Source of the DNA: Lineus longissimus
Lineage: Eukaryota; Nemertea; Pilidiophora; Heteronemertea; Lineidae
Assembly (NCBI RefSeq): GCF_910592395.1
Contig: NC_088318.1
Coordinates: forward strand, 8,306,349 to 8,370,348
Length of the DNA: 64,000 bases
Reading direction: 5' to 3'
Positions within the stretch are counted from its first letter, which is position 1; each line of letters starts with the position of its first letter. The position numbers were made by a program, and so were the translations under genes. Shown in pieces: positions 9,667 to 20,299 of the stretch. Below the pieces are notes generated by a model. That model was not told where the DNA came from, did not search any database, and saw only the letters and a program-made list of their open reading frames with translations.

Positions 9667-11794
9667 ATGGCCGAAAATAGCGTAGTAACTGTGAACAGTG
9701 TTGAAGAAACTCCCGATGAAAACCAGACCGCGATGACCCAGATAAAAAGCCCAATCGATTCGAACCTTTTTCCCCCTGCTAGTAGTAGTATGTGTGCTGG
9801 TAGTGGTACTGAGGATGATGCAGCTCGGAGCCACGCTCAGCCTGCTGAGAGCTCCCAACAGAGGTTACGTCCCTCCGGATGGTACGAAAAGATCTTGAGA
9901 AAAGAGAAGGCAGGGTTGAAGTCTGCTTTTACCAGGGCCAGGCGGCAGTTGACAGAGTTAATTTCAGATAGTGACACATTGTTTGCAGATAGTCAGTTTA
10001 TACAGGCAGCAACTAGAAAAGTTGATGAAGCACAGGAAAGAGCTATGGGCAATATGAGTTCACTGGCTGATTTGTATGCGTCTCAAAATAGATTCGAAGA
10101 CTTTGATAAAGTCACAGCTGAAATGGAGAAGATAGAAGAAGAATTTGCTGATTCTCAGAATGCAGCTGAACAGTATTTCGCAGAAAGAAGAGAAAAGTCG
10201 TCAAGCAGTAGATCGACACCTAGCATAATAAGGAATTGGGATTCACTTGCGAATGTTCACCGATCCCAGCAATTTGGATCGGCCATAGAAATGATAGAGG
10301 AACATGAAGAATCGAGCAGAGGCCTACCTGAACCCGAAGATAGGTCAAAAGACGTCACGACAACAGAAGCTGATCGCACACCTGACAAGCCTGATGGTCG
10401 CACACTAGATGATGTTGGGGTACAACAACCAGCAGTTGTCATAGACCATGGTGAGATAGCCATGGGTGAGATTACCATTGGTGATAAAGAACCTGGCGAG
10501 ATTGCCATGGGTGAAAACAAGCCTCGCGGCGGAAATGGTGCAGCTTCAGTTGAAGATAAAGGCCCTGGTGAGATTGCCATGGGTGAAAACAAGCCTCGCG
10601 GCGGAAATGATGCAGCTCAAGTGGAAGACAAAGGCCCTGGTGAGATTGCCATGGGTGTGCCTGCCATGGATGACAGCAAGCCTAGAGGCGGTAATGGTTC
10701 AACTTTAATTGGTGATCAAGGGAGAAGCGATGTCGCTACTGGTACTACAGCCCCTCCACAGCAGAAGAAAGTCGGTCCAGCAGTAACAGTCGTTAAGCAG
10801 AAACAGACAACAGATGAAGAAGCAAGACACAGAAACAGACAAGTGGACGGTCCTAAGAAGGTCCAGTTTTATAGTCCAGCTGCGCCTATTGATAATCGTC
10901 AGGTTAAGCCTACCTGTCCACCGGAGCCAATCCAGAATCATCCTGTTGCGCAAAATCGTTTGGTTGCGCCTACTGGAAATGCTAACGTTGAGCTTTCCCA
11001 CAGCACTCAAGGTGCAGTGCCTGCAGTTAATTGCAGTCAGCCGAGTAAGGACAAGAGCCCACTCCGATTCCAAGGAAAACAGATTGATAGCATTCCAGCA
11101 TATTCGCCCAACAGTTATGGAGCAAATAGTCAGCCTACCCGTATGCCTAACACGATTAAAGCTGACTGGTCACAACCATACAACACTATACAATATTATG
11201 GCACAGGGGGCCAAGAACCAAGATACCAGCAGTTCACACAGGACAACAACATTGGTCAGCCTTCAATGCTTGAGAAGGACATGTGGCGACAGCTGAAGAG
11301 AGTTTCCATACCGGTGTTTTCCGGAGACCTGAAGTCTTATGAAAGTTGGAAAGCAGCCTTTGTAGCATGCATCGACAAGGCACCAGCCACTGCAGAATTC
11401 AAGCTTTTGCATTTGAGGGAGCATCTGAGAGGTGAAGCGTTGAAAGTGATTGAAAATGATTGAAAATCTTGGGCATTCAGCAACAGCATATCAAGCGGCA
11501 AAGGATAGATTGGATCGGAAATATGGCGGATATAGGAGACAGGTGGCGCTTCACTTCGAGGAAATCCACAACTTTCGTCCAATACGACCTGGAAAGCTGA
11601 AAGAAGATGTAGAAAAGTTCGCTGATTTGTTGGCCCTTACAGTCATAAACCTAAAAGAGTCCGGCCTTTACAGTGACCTCGACAGTCGTTTGTTGTACTC
11701 TGTTCTGATGAAGAAAATGACTGAAAAGATGGTTGCCGAGTATCATCGTTGGCTAGATGACTACCAGTATAAGTTCTTCATGCCTGGATCATAA
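9667..11794 (+). pseudogene. BEL/Pao gag, frameshifted
   Basis: Gag forms the virus-like particle. The ATG at 9667 is 44 bases after the LTR. The first frame runs to 11463 (598 aa). It has a charged N-terminal half with helical stretches, a low-complexity middle with an internal repeat of about 24 residues (GEIAMGENKPRGGN, three copies at 10480-10700), and at the end the start of the DUF1759-type capsid region (VSIPVFSGDLKSYESWKAAF). At 11450-11463 a 10 bp tandem duplication (GATTGAAAAT twice) ends the frame. The capsid region continues in a second frame, 11450-11794 (KDRLDRKYGG, DLLALTVINLKESG). After about 11773 the first frame is open again. So the two breaks compensate and one short segment is out of frame. 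Confidence 0.85.
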
Positions 11795-12720
11795 AGGAAG
11801 CACAAGTCCGAATTGTAGCTCATGAAGCTGTTTGTGGGTTTGCCGATGGTACAGGAGATGATAGAAAGAAGGGACAAAGCACAGATGACGACAGGAGGCA
11901 CCGATTAGATGATAACTACAAGAAGAAAAAGAGCTTTTTCACATCCGGGTCAGCAGGAGCAGCAAAACCAGAATTTAAAAGGGACTGTCCTCTTTCATCA
12001 TGCCAAGAGCAACATGGCATATGGAGTTGCGACAAGTTTAAAGGACTTGAGATTGACAAGAGATGGGATATGGCGAAGGAGCTAAAACTTTGCTATAGAT
12101 GCCTGGCTAACAGTAATCACCGTGGTGTTGACTGCAAACGTAGTCGTGTGTGCGGAATCGAAGGATGTAAAGAAACACACAATCGCTTACTGCATCGATC
12201 CCCATTGCCAAAAGAAAGTCTTTCAGCCACGAAAGGGGAAAATAAGAAAGAGAAAAGGCCTGCAGCAAGTGGTGAGAAACCTAGAAGCCAAAACTATGGA
12301 AGTCTTACAACCACATCTGATGACAAAGAAGAGTCTGAATACATCGCTCTCCGCACTGTTCCAGTAATTGTGAAGAACGGGAGGAAACGTTTGAAAATCA
12401 ACGTACTGTTAGATGATGGAAGTACGACAACCTATATCAACACAGAAGTGGCTGAAGAGTTGGGACTTAAAGGAGAAGTAATGAAGACCACAGTCAGCGT
12501 GCTCAATGGAATGGTAGAATCTTTCGAGACCACACCTGTTGAGGTTGTATTAGAGAGTTTGGACAAGCCAATCAATATGATGATCACTGCAAGAACTACC
12601 GATAATGTCACCGGAGATATGAAAGCCATCGACTGGAGAGATTATGCGGATAAGTTTGAACATCTGAAAGACATTGCATTCCCGAAAGAGAGAAACCATA
12701 GATATGTTGATCGGCGTTGA
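11773..12720 (+). pseudogene. BEL/Pao zinc-knuckle and aspartic protease region
   Basis: One frame is open from about 11773 to the stop at 12718-12720. It encodes a cysteine/histidine-rich nucleic-acid-binding part (CYRCLANSNHRGVDC, then CGIEGCKETHNRLLH) and a DUF1758-type retropepsin with active-site motif LLDDGSTTTYI followed by VAEELGL. The protease would process the polyprotein. The frame ends where a one-base shift near 12680-12690 moves the coding into the next frame, which starts with the typical Pao linker IGVDYPELHF. Confidence 0.85.
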
Positions 12721-15700
12721 CTACCCGGAGTTACACTTCTCACTAAAAGAGGTTGCAGGAAAGGATGGCGGGCCAATTGCCAGAAAGACTAGACTTGGAT
12801 GGACATGTGTAGGGTGTCCACAAAAAGAGATGAAGAAAGAGAGGAATTTCTTTGTTAATCGGAAGAATACTGTCTTAGAGGAGATTAATGCTACCATGAA
12901 GCAGTTTTGGGAGATAGACAGCTCAGGAGCCAAAACCGAGAACCATGGAAGTAGTCACATGTCACTGGAGGACAAAGCAGTTTGCACAGTGATACAGAAG
13001 GAGATGGTGTATAAGGACAACCGTTATGAAGTTCCATTGCCATGGAGAGAAGGCAGACCTGAATTGCCCGATAATAGTCAGATGGCGGTGCAGAGACTTG
13101 CAAGCACGGAACGAAGATTGCTACGTGAGCCAGAAGTTGCGAAGGCTTACACCGCTACCATCAAGCAGTATCTTGAGAAGAACTACGTACGCAAGGTTCC
13201 ACCAGCTGAAGAGCAGCCACCGTCAAAGTGGTACTTACCGCATTTCCCAGTTGTCAGGCCTGACAAGTCTACAACGAAAACCCGCATCGTATTTGACGCT
13301 TCTGCCAAGTTTGAAGGAGTATCGTTAAATGACACACTTCATCAGGGTCCTAAGTTGCAGAAAGACCTAGTCGATGTCTTACTACGATTTAGAAAAGAGC
13401 CAGTTGCTCTCGTTGGAGATATTCAACAGATGTACCTGCAACTAGAAGTTGAAGCCAAGGATAGACCTTTCCAGCGGTTCCTATGGAGAGATCTAGACAC
13501 AACCAGAGCCCCAGAAGAATATGAGTTCAACAGAGTGGTGTTTGGAATCAATTCGTCGCCGTTCCTCGCACAGTTCGTCGCCCAAGAGCATGCCAAACGC
13601 CATAGATCAATCTTCCCTTTAGCCTCGGACACCATACTCAAGTCGACTTTCATGGATGACTCGATGGATTCTGTACTGAACGATACAGAGGGTGTGAAGC
13701 TGTATCATGAGTTGGATGAACTCTGGCATAAGGCTGGGATGTACTGCAGAAAATGGCTGTCGAACTCCTTAACCGTGTTAGCTGAGATTCCAGAAGAAGA
13801 CAGGGCAGCTGAAATAAGTTTAGACGAAGGGGAGCTTCCTTCCACGAAGACTCTTGGTGTTCTCTGGCAGGCGAAAGAAGATCAGTTCAGCTTCACTGCC
13901 ACATCAGTCGAAGACAACTTCACCTTAACTAAGAGGACATTCCTGCAAAAGTTGGCCAAAGTCTTTGACCCAATGGGTTTCATATCGCCCTACATCATAC
14001 GCGGAAAGATACTTATGCAAGAGATTTGGACGACTGGAGTTGGATGGGACGATAGGAATCTTGGATGCCTTGAGCAGAAGGCACAGTGCTGGTTTGATGA
14101 TCTTCGAGATTTAGGACTCATAAAGATCCCGAGATGCCTCAGACTGGATTCAGCTGAGAAGCTGTTGAGCATCAAAGTCCATGCATTCTCTGATGCGTCG
14201 CAGGATGCTTATGGTGCTGTACTTTATGAGAGAACAACCTACGAGGGAGGACTAATCATATCACATTTTATAGTTTCGAAGACTAGAGTTGCCCCGTTGG
14301 CTGCAACCAGCATTCCGAGACTTGAGCTGATGGGAGCGACACTCGCCTTGCATTTGACTATGTCCGTAATCGCAGCCTTGCAGCTACCAATGCAGGACGT
14401 AACCTTTTGGAGCGATAGTGCTAATGTTCTGTGGTGGATTAGGGGTAGGAGCAGACTGTTTAAACCGTTTGTCGCACACCGTATCGGAGAGATACAGGCT
14501 CAGACCTGCCCAGATCAGTGGAAGCACGTGCCAACAAAGATGAATCCTGCTGACATCTTAACAAGAGGAGCAAAAGTCAAGGAGTTATCAGACAACACTC
14601 TTTGGTGGAACGGGCCGGAATTCCTGCTGAAAGATCATTCTAAATGGCCAGAACAGAACTTTGGAGAAGACAAGTCGCCATCAAGTGAGCGGAAGAAAAG
14701 CTCAAATGGAGTTTTTGTTACATTGCAGAAGGAACCACAACCGCAAGATAAGGAGAAAAACAAGCAAGATGTTGATGAAGGAGTTGCTCAAGACTGGCGT
14801 TTAAACCCAGAGCGCTTCTCTAGCTGGGTCAGATTAACCAGAGTTTCTGCTTGGGTCCACCGTTTTGTAGAAAACTGCCAGCAGCCAGTAGGGCAAAGGA
14901 GACATGGTGAACTCGATGCAGAGGAGATCCACGACGCCGAACATCAGTTCATAAGACAAGCCCAGCTGGAGACCTTTCCGGCCGAGTACAAGGCCCTACA
15001 GAAGAATAAAGCTTTACCAGTTGCCAGTAGGATTCTTGGACTACGGCCGATGATCGATCAAGATGGTATCCTCAGGAGCAACGGCAGACGTGAGAAGGCT
15101 GAATTCCTTGCCTATGATGTGCGTTACCCTGTGATACTGCCACGAAAGAGTTGGGTGACAATGCTGATCATAAGGTTTCATCATGAACAAGCTAACCATG
15201 CAGCCGGAGTCAATCACATATTAGCGTCATTGTCTGCAAAGTATTGGATACCAGCAGGAAGAGAAGCTATCCGAGAATTCGAGAAGTCATGCTACGAATG
15301 CAGAAGAAGAAAAGCTAAAGCAGCAACACAACTGATGGCGCCACTCCCAAGAGTTAGACTAAGGCTACCACTCCGAGCCTTTGCTCGAACATCCGTGGAT
15401 TTCAGTGGCCTTTACTTGACGAAGCAGGGCCGTGGCAGGATCCGAACCAAGCGCTACTTATGCTTGTTTACTTGCTTACTGTCCAGAGCCGTACACCTCG
15501 AAATGGCGTTTAGCCTTGACACGGACTCGTTCCTGCATTGTTTCAACCGGATGATGAACCGAAGAGGAGTGCCGTTGGAGATGTACTCGGATAATGGTAC
15601 AAATTTCGTCAGTGGAGAAAGGGAGCTGCGGGAATTGGTCGAGCAGTTTGACGAAGACATGATTAAGGGACACGGAACAGTCAGAGGGATCTAGTGGACG

Positions 15701-16275
15701 TTCAACCCTCCCCTCGGGCCACATTTTGGAGGAGTCCACGAGATCATGATTAAAGCCGCTAAGAAAGCCACTGCAGCAATCCTGGGGAACGCCGACATAA
15801 ACGATGAAGAGTTGATGACTGCCTTTAGTGGTGCAGAAGCCCTCTTAAACTCCAGGCCCCTAACTTACCAGTCCGCAGACGTTAATGACGACACACCATT
15901 AACCCCGAACCACCTGTTACATGGTCAAATTGGTGGTGAGTTCGCACCTGCAGCTGCTGATAACGTCGCCTACAACCCAAGGAAGAGATGGCGACATGTT
16001 CAACGATTGCTGAAGCACTTTTGGGGCGCTGGATGAAAGAGTGGCTTCCAATGCTACATCCAAGAAGCAAATGGGCCCAGGAGCGAAAGGACATTGAAGT
16101 TGGCGATATCATTCTTGTCGTCAATCCAGATACGAACAGAGGAAAGTGGCCGCTTCGACGTGTGGTCAAAGTATGTCTTGGCGGAGATGGCCATGTCAGG
16201 GTGGCCAAGGTGCAGATCGGGAAACACGTGATGACGCGTCCTATCACCAGACTCTGTCCGCTAGAATGTGCATAA
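12674..16275 (+). pseudogene. BEL/Pao reverse transcriptase, RNase H and integrase
   Basis: The main frame (12674-15694, 1006 aa) holds reverse transcriptase at residues about 190-370, with catalytic VGDI (D249) and FMDD (326-329). RNase H lies at about 500-632 (HAFSDAS, WSDSAN, NPADILTRG). The integrase zinc finger (HHEQANHAAG to CYECRRRK, residues 836-876) is followed by the first two integrase aspartates (TSVDFSG, YSDNGTNF). An in-frame TAG at 15692-15694 interrupts the integrase core; the same frame continues past it to 16036 with the GGVHE end of the catalytic triad. A further one-base shift near 16020-16035 puts the C-terminal DNA-binding part (WAQERKDIEVGDIILVV) in the frame 15988-16275. 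Length and order are normal for the family. One stop and at least two shifts show decay. Confidence 0.92.
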
Positions 16276-16634
16276 ACGAGTCTCGTCGATGTTCAAGTCT
16301 CTAAGGATACGATACGAATCGTTACGTGTATGTGTAATATGGACTATATTCGCTATTAGTATTAGCTAATTGCGTGAAATATATGGACATTCTTAGCTAT
16401 TAACATTAGCTAATCATGTGGAGTTTATGGACAATTTCGTTATGAATCGCGTTGACTTTGGACAGTTTTATTAAAAGTTAAAATCGTTTTAAATAGTTCT
16501 GGATAATATTAGTGTTGCGAATCGCGCATTAGGACAATTACAGGATAAGCTTTAAATCGCGTTAAGTGCAGTCTTGTGAAAAGTTGGACAATCGTAAATT
16601 TGTGTTTTGGACTGTCGATATGATGTTGCACATC

Positions 16635-16648
16635 GAGAAAGGGGAGGA
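16635..16648 (+). other. Polypurine tract of BEL/Pao element
   Basis: Fourteen purines in a row (GAGAAAGGGGAGGA) directly abut the TG of the 3' LTR, the expected priming site for plus-strand synthesis. The 370 bases between the last codon and here show no gene. Confidence 0.88.
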
Positions 16649-16823
16649 TGTTCAAGAGATATTGTTGTCTTTGGCCCCGTTACGGCCCTTGTGGAATTGT
16701 TCGAAAAGTGTAGAATTAGAAACAACATCATATTTGAAACCACGTTTTGCCTTGCCCATTTTTCCATCAAAATACCCATCTTTGACGACAACGAACCACA
16801 AATATTAGAGATCCTCAAGAACA
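16649..16823 (+). repeat. 3' LTR of BEL/Pao element (175 bp)
   Basis: Same length as the 5' LTR, with three differences by eye (near positions 7, 144 and 155 of the LTR). It is followed by the target duplication ATGCC. Confidence 0.95.
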
Positions 16824-16897
16824 ATGCCTTTAAAACTGCAATCAGATTGCAGCAGCAATGAACGTCTGATGGGATTTTGATTTTGAATTTGATTTTG

Positions 16898-18480
16898 AAA
16901 TGGGCAGATACCATTTTGGTTCATGCCCATTTCGCCTTGTCTTTTTTCGCCTTTTCCCATTTTGCCTTTAAAAAATATACATTTCGCCTTCTCCTATTTC
17001 GCCTTTTCCAATTTTGCCTCTTCCCAATCCGCCTTATTCTATCTCGCCTTTGTCTTTTTTCGCCTTTTCATTTTTCGCCTTATGCTATTTTGCCTCTGTT
17101 TTATCTTGCCTTATCACAAGTTGCCTTATCCATTCTTGCCTTCGTCTCTGTTTGTCATTGTCTTAATCTGCCTTCTCCTATTTCACCTTGTCCTAATTTA
17201 CCTTTGTCCAAATTCGCCTTCATCCTATCTCGCCTTTAGCCGCCCCGCCTTTGTATCATTTCGCCTTCTTCCCATTTCGCCTTCTTCCTACTTTGCAACA
17301 AACTTGGTGTCTTTACCCATGTTTGTTGAGTCAATCTTTCATATGAAAGTGTCTTCAACAGTGTTGAAGGGCTTCTAGGGTCCATTCGGGGGTACCCCCA
17401 ACCAAAACCCGGTGGACATTGCCAAAATTACAAGTGTAGATAACTTCTCAGCCATTATAGTCATATTACATTACATACCATATTACAAAAGACTTTTGTC
17501 TCTTTTACCCATGTTTGTGGGGCCAGTCTTCATATAAGAGTGTTTCCACGAATTATGTTTTGGTACCCTACCCAAGGCTGTTGCTTAATTACCAATATTT
17601 TCAAATCTTCATAGCTTCTGAACCATCTACATGTAAGCTTACATGTATCTCCAAAACCAACTTATTATCTTTACCCATGTTTGTCAAATCTTAGAATTTT
17701 CCAAGTCTTTCATGGAAATATTTTGGCATAGTGTTTTGGCATTCTTTGATGAGTAAGACTTGTGACCTGGTACAATATAGGAGGGATGGGGGTGCTAAGT
17801 ATTTTATTGATCTTTCAAAGTGTGAGTGCTTCTGAAGTTCTTTATTATGGACTATGGTCAATAGGCCTACTCAAATCCAGCAATCTGGAAGATGTATTCC
17901 TTTGATCATTGGGGAATTATGAGGCCTTCTCACAGAACGAGTTAGCTCTCAAGAACGTCCCACGCAGTGTTCCCTTTAGATGGTTTTGGTACGTTTGATG
18001 TTCTTCATTCACAGCAATTCTATAACTTAGCATGAGATAATACAAGTTCCAAAGTTTTTTTGAACAGAATCATTAAACTACTCAAAACACTGCCCCCCCC
18101 CCCCCCCCTGCGAATAATAGACCCTTTGCTTAACGAAGGCGGATTGATAAAAGGCGAGGTGAGATATGGCGAAACGGGAGAAGGCAAAATGGGAAGAAGG
18201 CGAATTGACACAAAGGTCAATCAAGAAAAGGTAAGATGAGATAAGGCAGGATGGAACCAAGGCAGAATAGGACAAAGGTGAAATAAGAAAAGGCAAACTA
18301 GGATGAGGCAAGATGAGAGGAAGGCGAGTTAGGAAGAAGGCCAATTGGAACAAAGGCGAGATAAGACGATGGCGAAATCGTAGAAGGCGAATTGAGAAGA
18401 GGCAAGTTAGGAGAAGGCTAAATGGGAGAAGGCAAAATTGGATAAGGCGAATAAGGTTAAGGCGAAATGGGTAGATACCA
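16898..18480. mobile_element. Foldback element with CGCCTT / AAGGCG arms
   Basis: At 16925-17290 a degenerate 12-16 bp repeat with core TTCGCCTT runs on the forward strand. At 18130-18470 the complementary text AAGGCGAAATGGG runs, so the two arrays form a long imperfect inverted repeat around a core of about 0.8 kb. Both outer ends carry GAAATGGG[C/T]AGATACCATTTT. The core holds three diverged copies of a 180 bp repeat (TTTACCCATGTTTGT at 17313, 17500 and 17663) and a run of about 18 C at 18093. The long open frames in the arms (for example 16877-17378) are products of repeat composition, not genes. Confidence 0.75.
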
Positions 18481-19837
18481 TTTTGATAACTTGTCCTTTC
18501 ATTGAACGGAAGGGCCTGGACCTATTGGCATAGCCTACTATGTAGCCTGGTACTGACAGAATTATTGTTGCAGATCTGGAATAAATATATATTTTACATG
18601 CATTGATCGTAGGAAGTAATTCATGCATTGTCTTTGAATGGAATATCCAGAATAGAGATAGATCTATTCCATTTTATGAGATGGTTTACTTAAACATCCA
18701 TGAACCATACTGGTAGCACATGTCCAATGGACTCTCGGTTTGCTGATAGAGCATACCAAGAAGCTGAAAATATGGCTTTTCATACATAATAAATAAGAAA
18801 CAAAACACTGTATTTGAATGAAATGCACCCTGAAGTTTATTTTTTAAGTTCCAAATTTGATTAGGAGTTTTAAGAGAACAAGAAATGTCGAGAGACAGAT
18901 GCAGTACAGTACTTTACGTGTCACTGCCTTCAACAACAAAAATGCAGTACAAATACAAAAATATACATATAAAACGAGCTGAAAACACACCCACCTCAAC
19001 AGTAACATGGACCTTAGAGGTCAATGACCGCAATAATCAAAAGAATGAACATATTATATGAACTGTGTTAAACCGCATTAGCTGATTCCTCCAGAGTCTT
19101 TCAGAAAGACTCTGATTCCTCTAAGTTAAATTAAAAGCATGATCCCAACAGAGGAGCCTAACTATCAACAAAATTGATATGCATACATAAATGCATAGAA
19201 ATAACGCTTTGTCCAGGGTACATAAAAACCCACAAAAAAATGCCTACCGTAGGGGCCAATAGGCATTTCCGTTTTTAGGGGCATGTACATATACTAATGA
19301 CGAAATTGCAATTTGATATAAACATTTCAAATAACAACTTAACATTTGAAAGAAAAATGAACAGAATCAAGCTGGTAATACATTGAATTAACACTTTGTT
19401 CAGAACATGATTTTCCCCTGGGTACATACGAAATGGCAGGCATTTCCGTTCATGGAGTCCAATTGAGGTGAAATGATACTAACACGCTTGGTAACTTGAT
19501 AAACATACATTTCAAATACACAATAATCTATATCCAGAATAAAATGAAAACTTAACATTCCAAAGTATATGGCTGTAAATAAATCTATAAAAAGTAAAAT
19601 AAACAACCGCGTAAATTGAAATACAACAGTTTGGTCTGGTAAATGTTGAACCATGGCAAAAAAAACTATATTGCATTTCTGTAATGTAATTGCATTTGAT
19701 TTTTACTTACCGACTACGAGCCTGCCCTACATTTACTGAATGACTCGTCATCAAAATAATTGTCAGTGTTGTTTTGGCATAGTTTGCTGGTTTCTTTCCC
19801 AGCGTCAGGGTAGTGACGAGCACAATATCAAAACATC
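18481..19837. other. No gene seen; small hairpin and a diverged duplication
   Basis: A hairpin AGAGTCTTTCAGAAAGACTCT lies near 19094. Two related stretches of about 190 bp (about 19205-19360 and 19395-19560) share GGCATTTCCGTT and AAACATACATTTCAAATA-type phrases. This may be 3' flank of the Tigger-like relic to the right. Confidence 0.45.
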
Positions 19838-20299
19838 TCATTGGCCATGTTCAAGTTCCGGTTCGTCTTCTTCTGCCGGGGGCTCCTCAAAAAATTCCAC
19901 CGCTGCTAGTTCGTCAGCCTCTCCGACTTCATCCAGTAGCTCCATCATGACACCTGGCACCTCCTGCCCTTCGTCCAGCCCGCTGACCCTCCAAGCTGAC
20001 ATTACAGCACCCTCTGGAACACCCTCCCATGCCTCGCTGATAATACGAAGCACATCCAAATGCTCAATTCTTGGACATTTTCCCAGATGGTCTGTGTTGA
20101 GAACTTTCCAGGCTTTCCAGCAACGTCGTACTCTTGACTTGAAAGACTGCATGATAGTCAGGTCAAGTGGCTGCACTCGGCCCATACACCATCCAGGTAT
20201 ATAAAAAAGATCAAAGCCGTTATCCTCTGCAGTCACTCGGAAGTCTGCATTCCCGTGGGCCGGGAACATATCAATTATCAGAGCCAACTCGTCTATCAA

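Larger units (their letters stand above)
9444..16828 (+). mobile_element. BEL/Pao LTR retrotransposon, full length
   Basis: All landmarks of a complete insertion are visible: a 5 bp target duplication ATGCC at 9444-9448 and 16824-16828, 175 bp LTRs beginning TG and ending CA, a primer-binding site just after the 5' LTR, gag, protease, reverse transcriptase, RNase H and integrase in BEL/Pao order, and a purine tract directly before the 3' LTR. I count three differences between the two LTRs, so insertion is fairly recent. Even so, the internal region has several frame breaks and one stop, so this copy is not autonomous. No envelope gene is present. Confidence 0.95.

Noticed and set aside
9391-9858. 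155-codon reverse-strand frame over the 5' LTR, and its partner at 16552-16914
   Set aside because: The frame exists only because both LTRs have the same sequence; it opposes the gag start.
16877-17378. Long hydrophobic frames rich in F, L and P
   Set aside because: They arise from the CGCCTT repeat in two frames; composition only.
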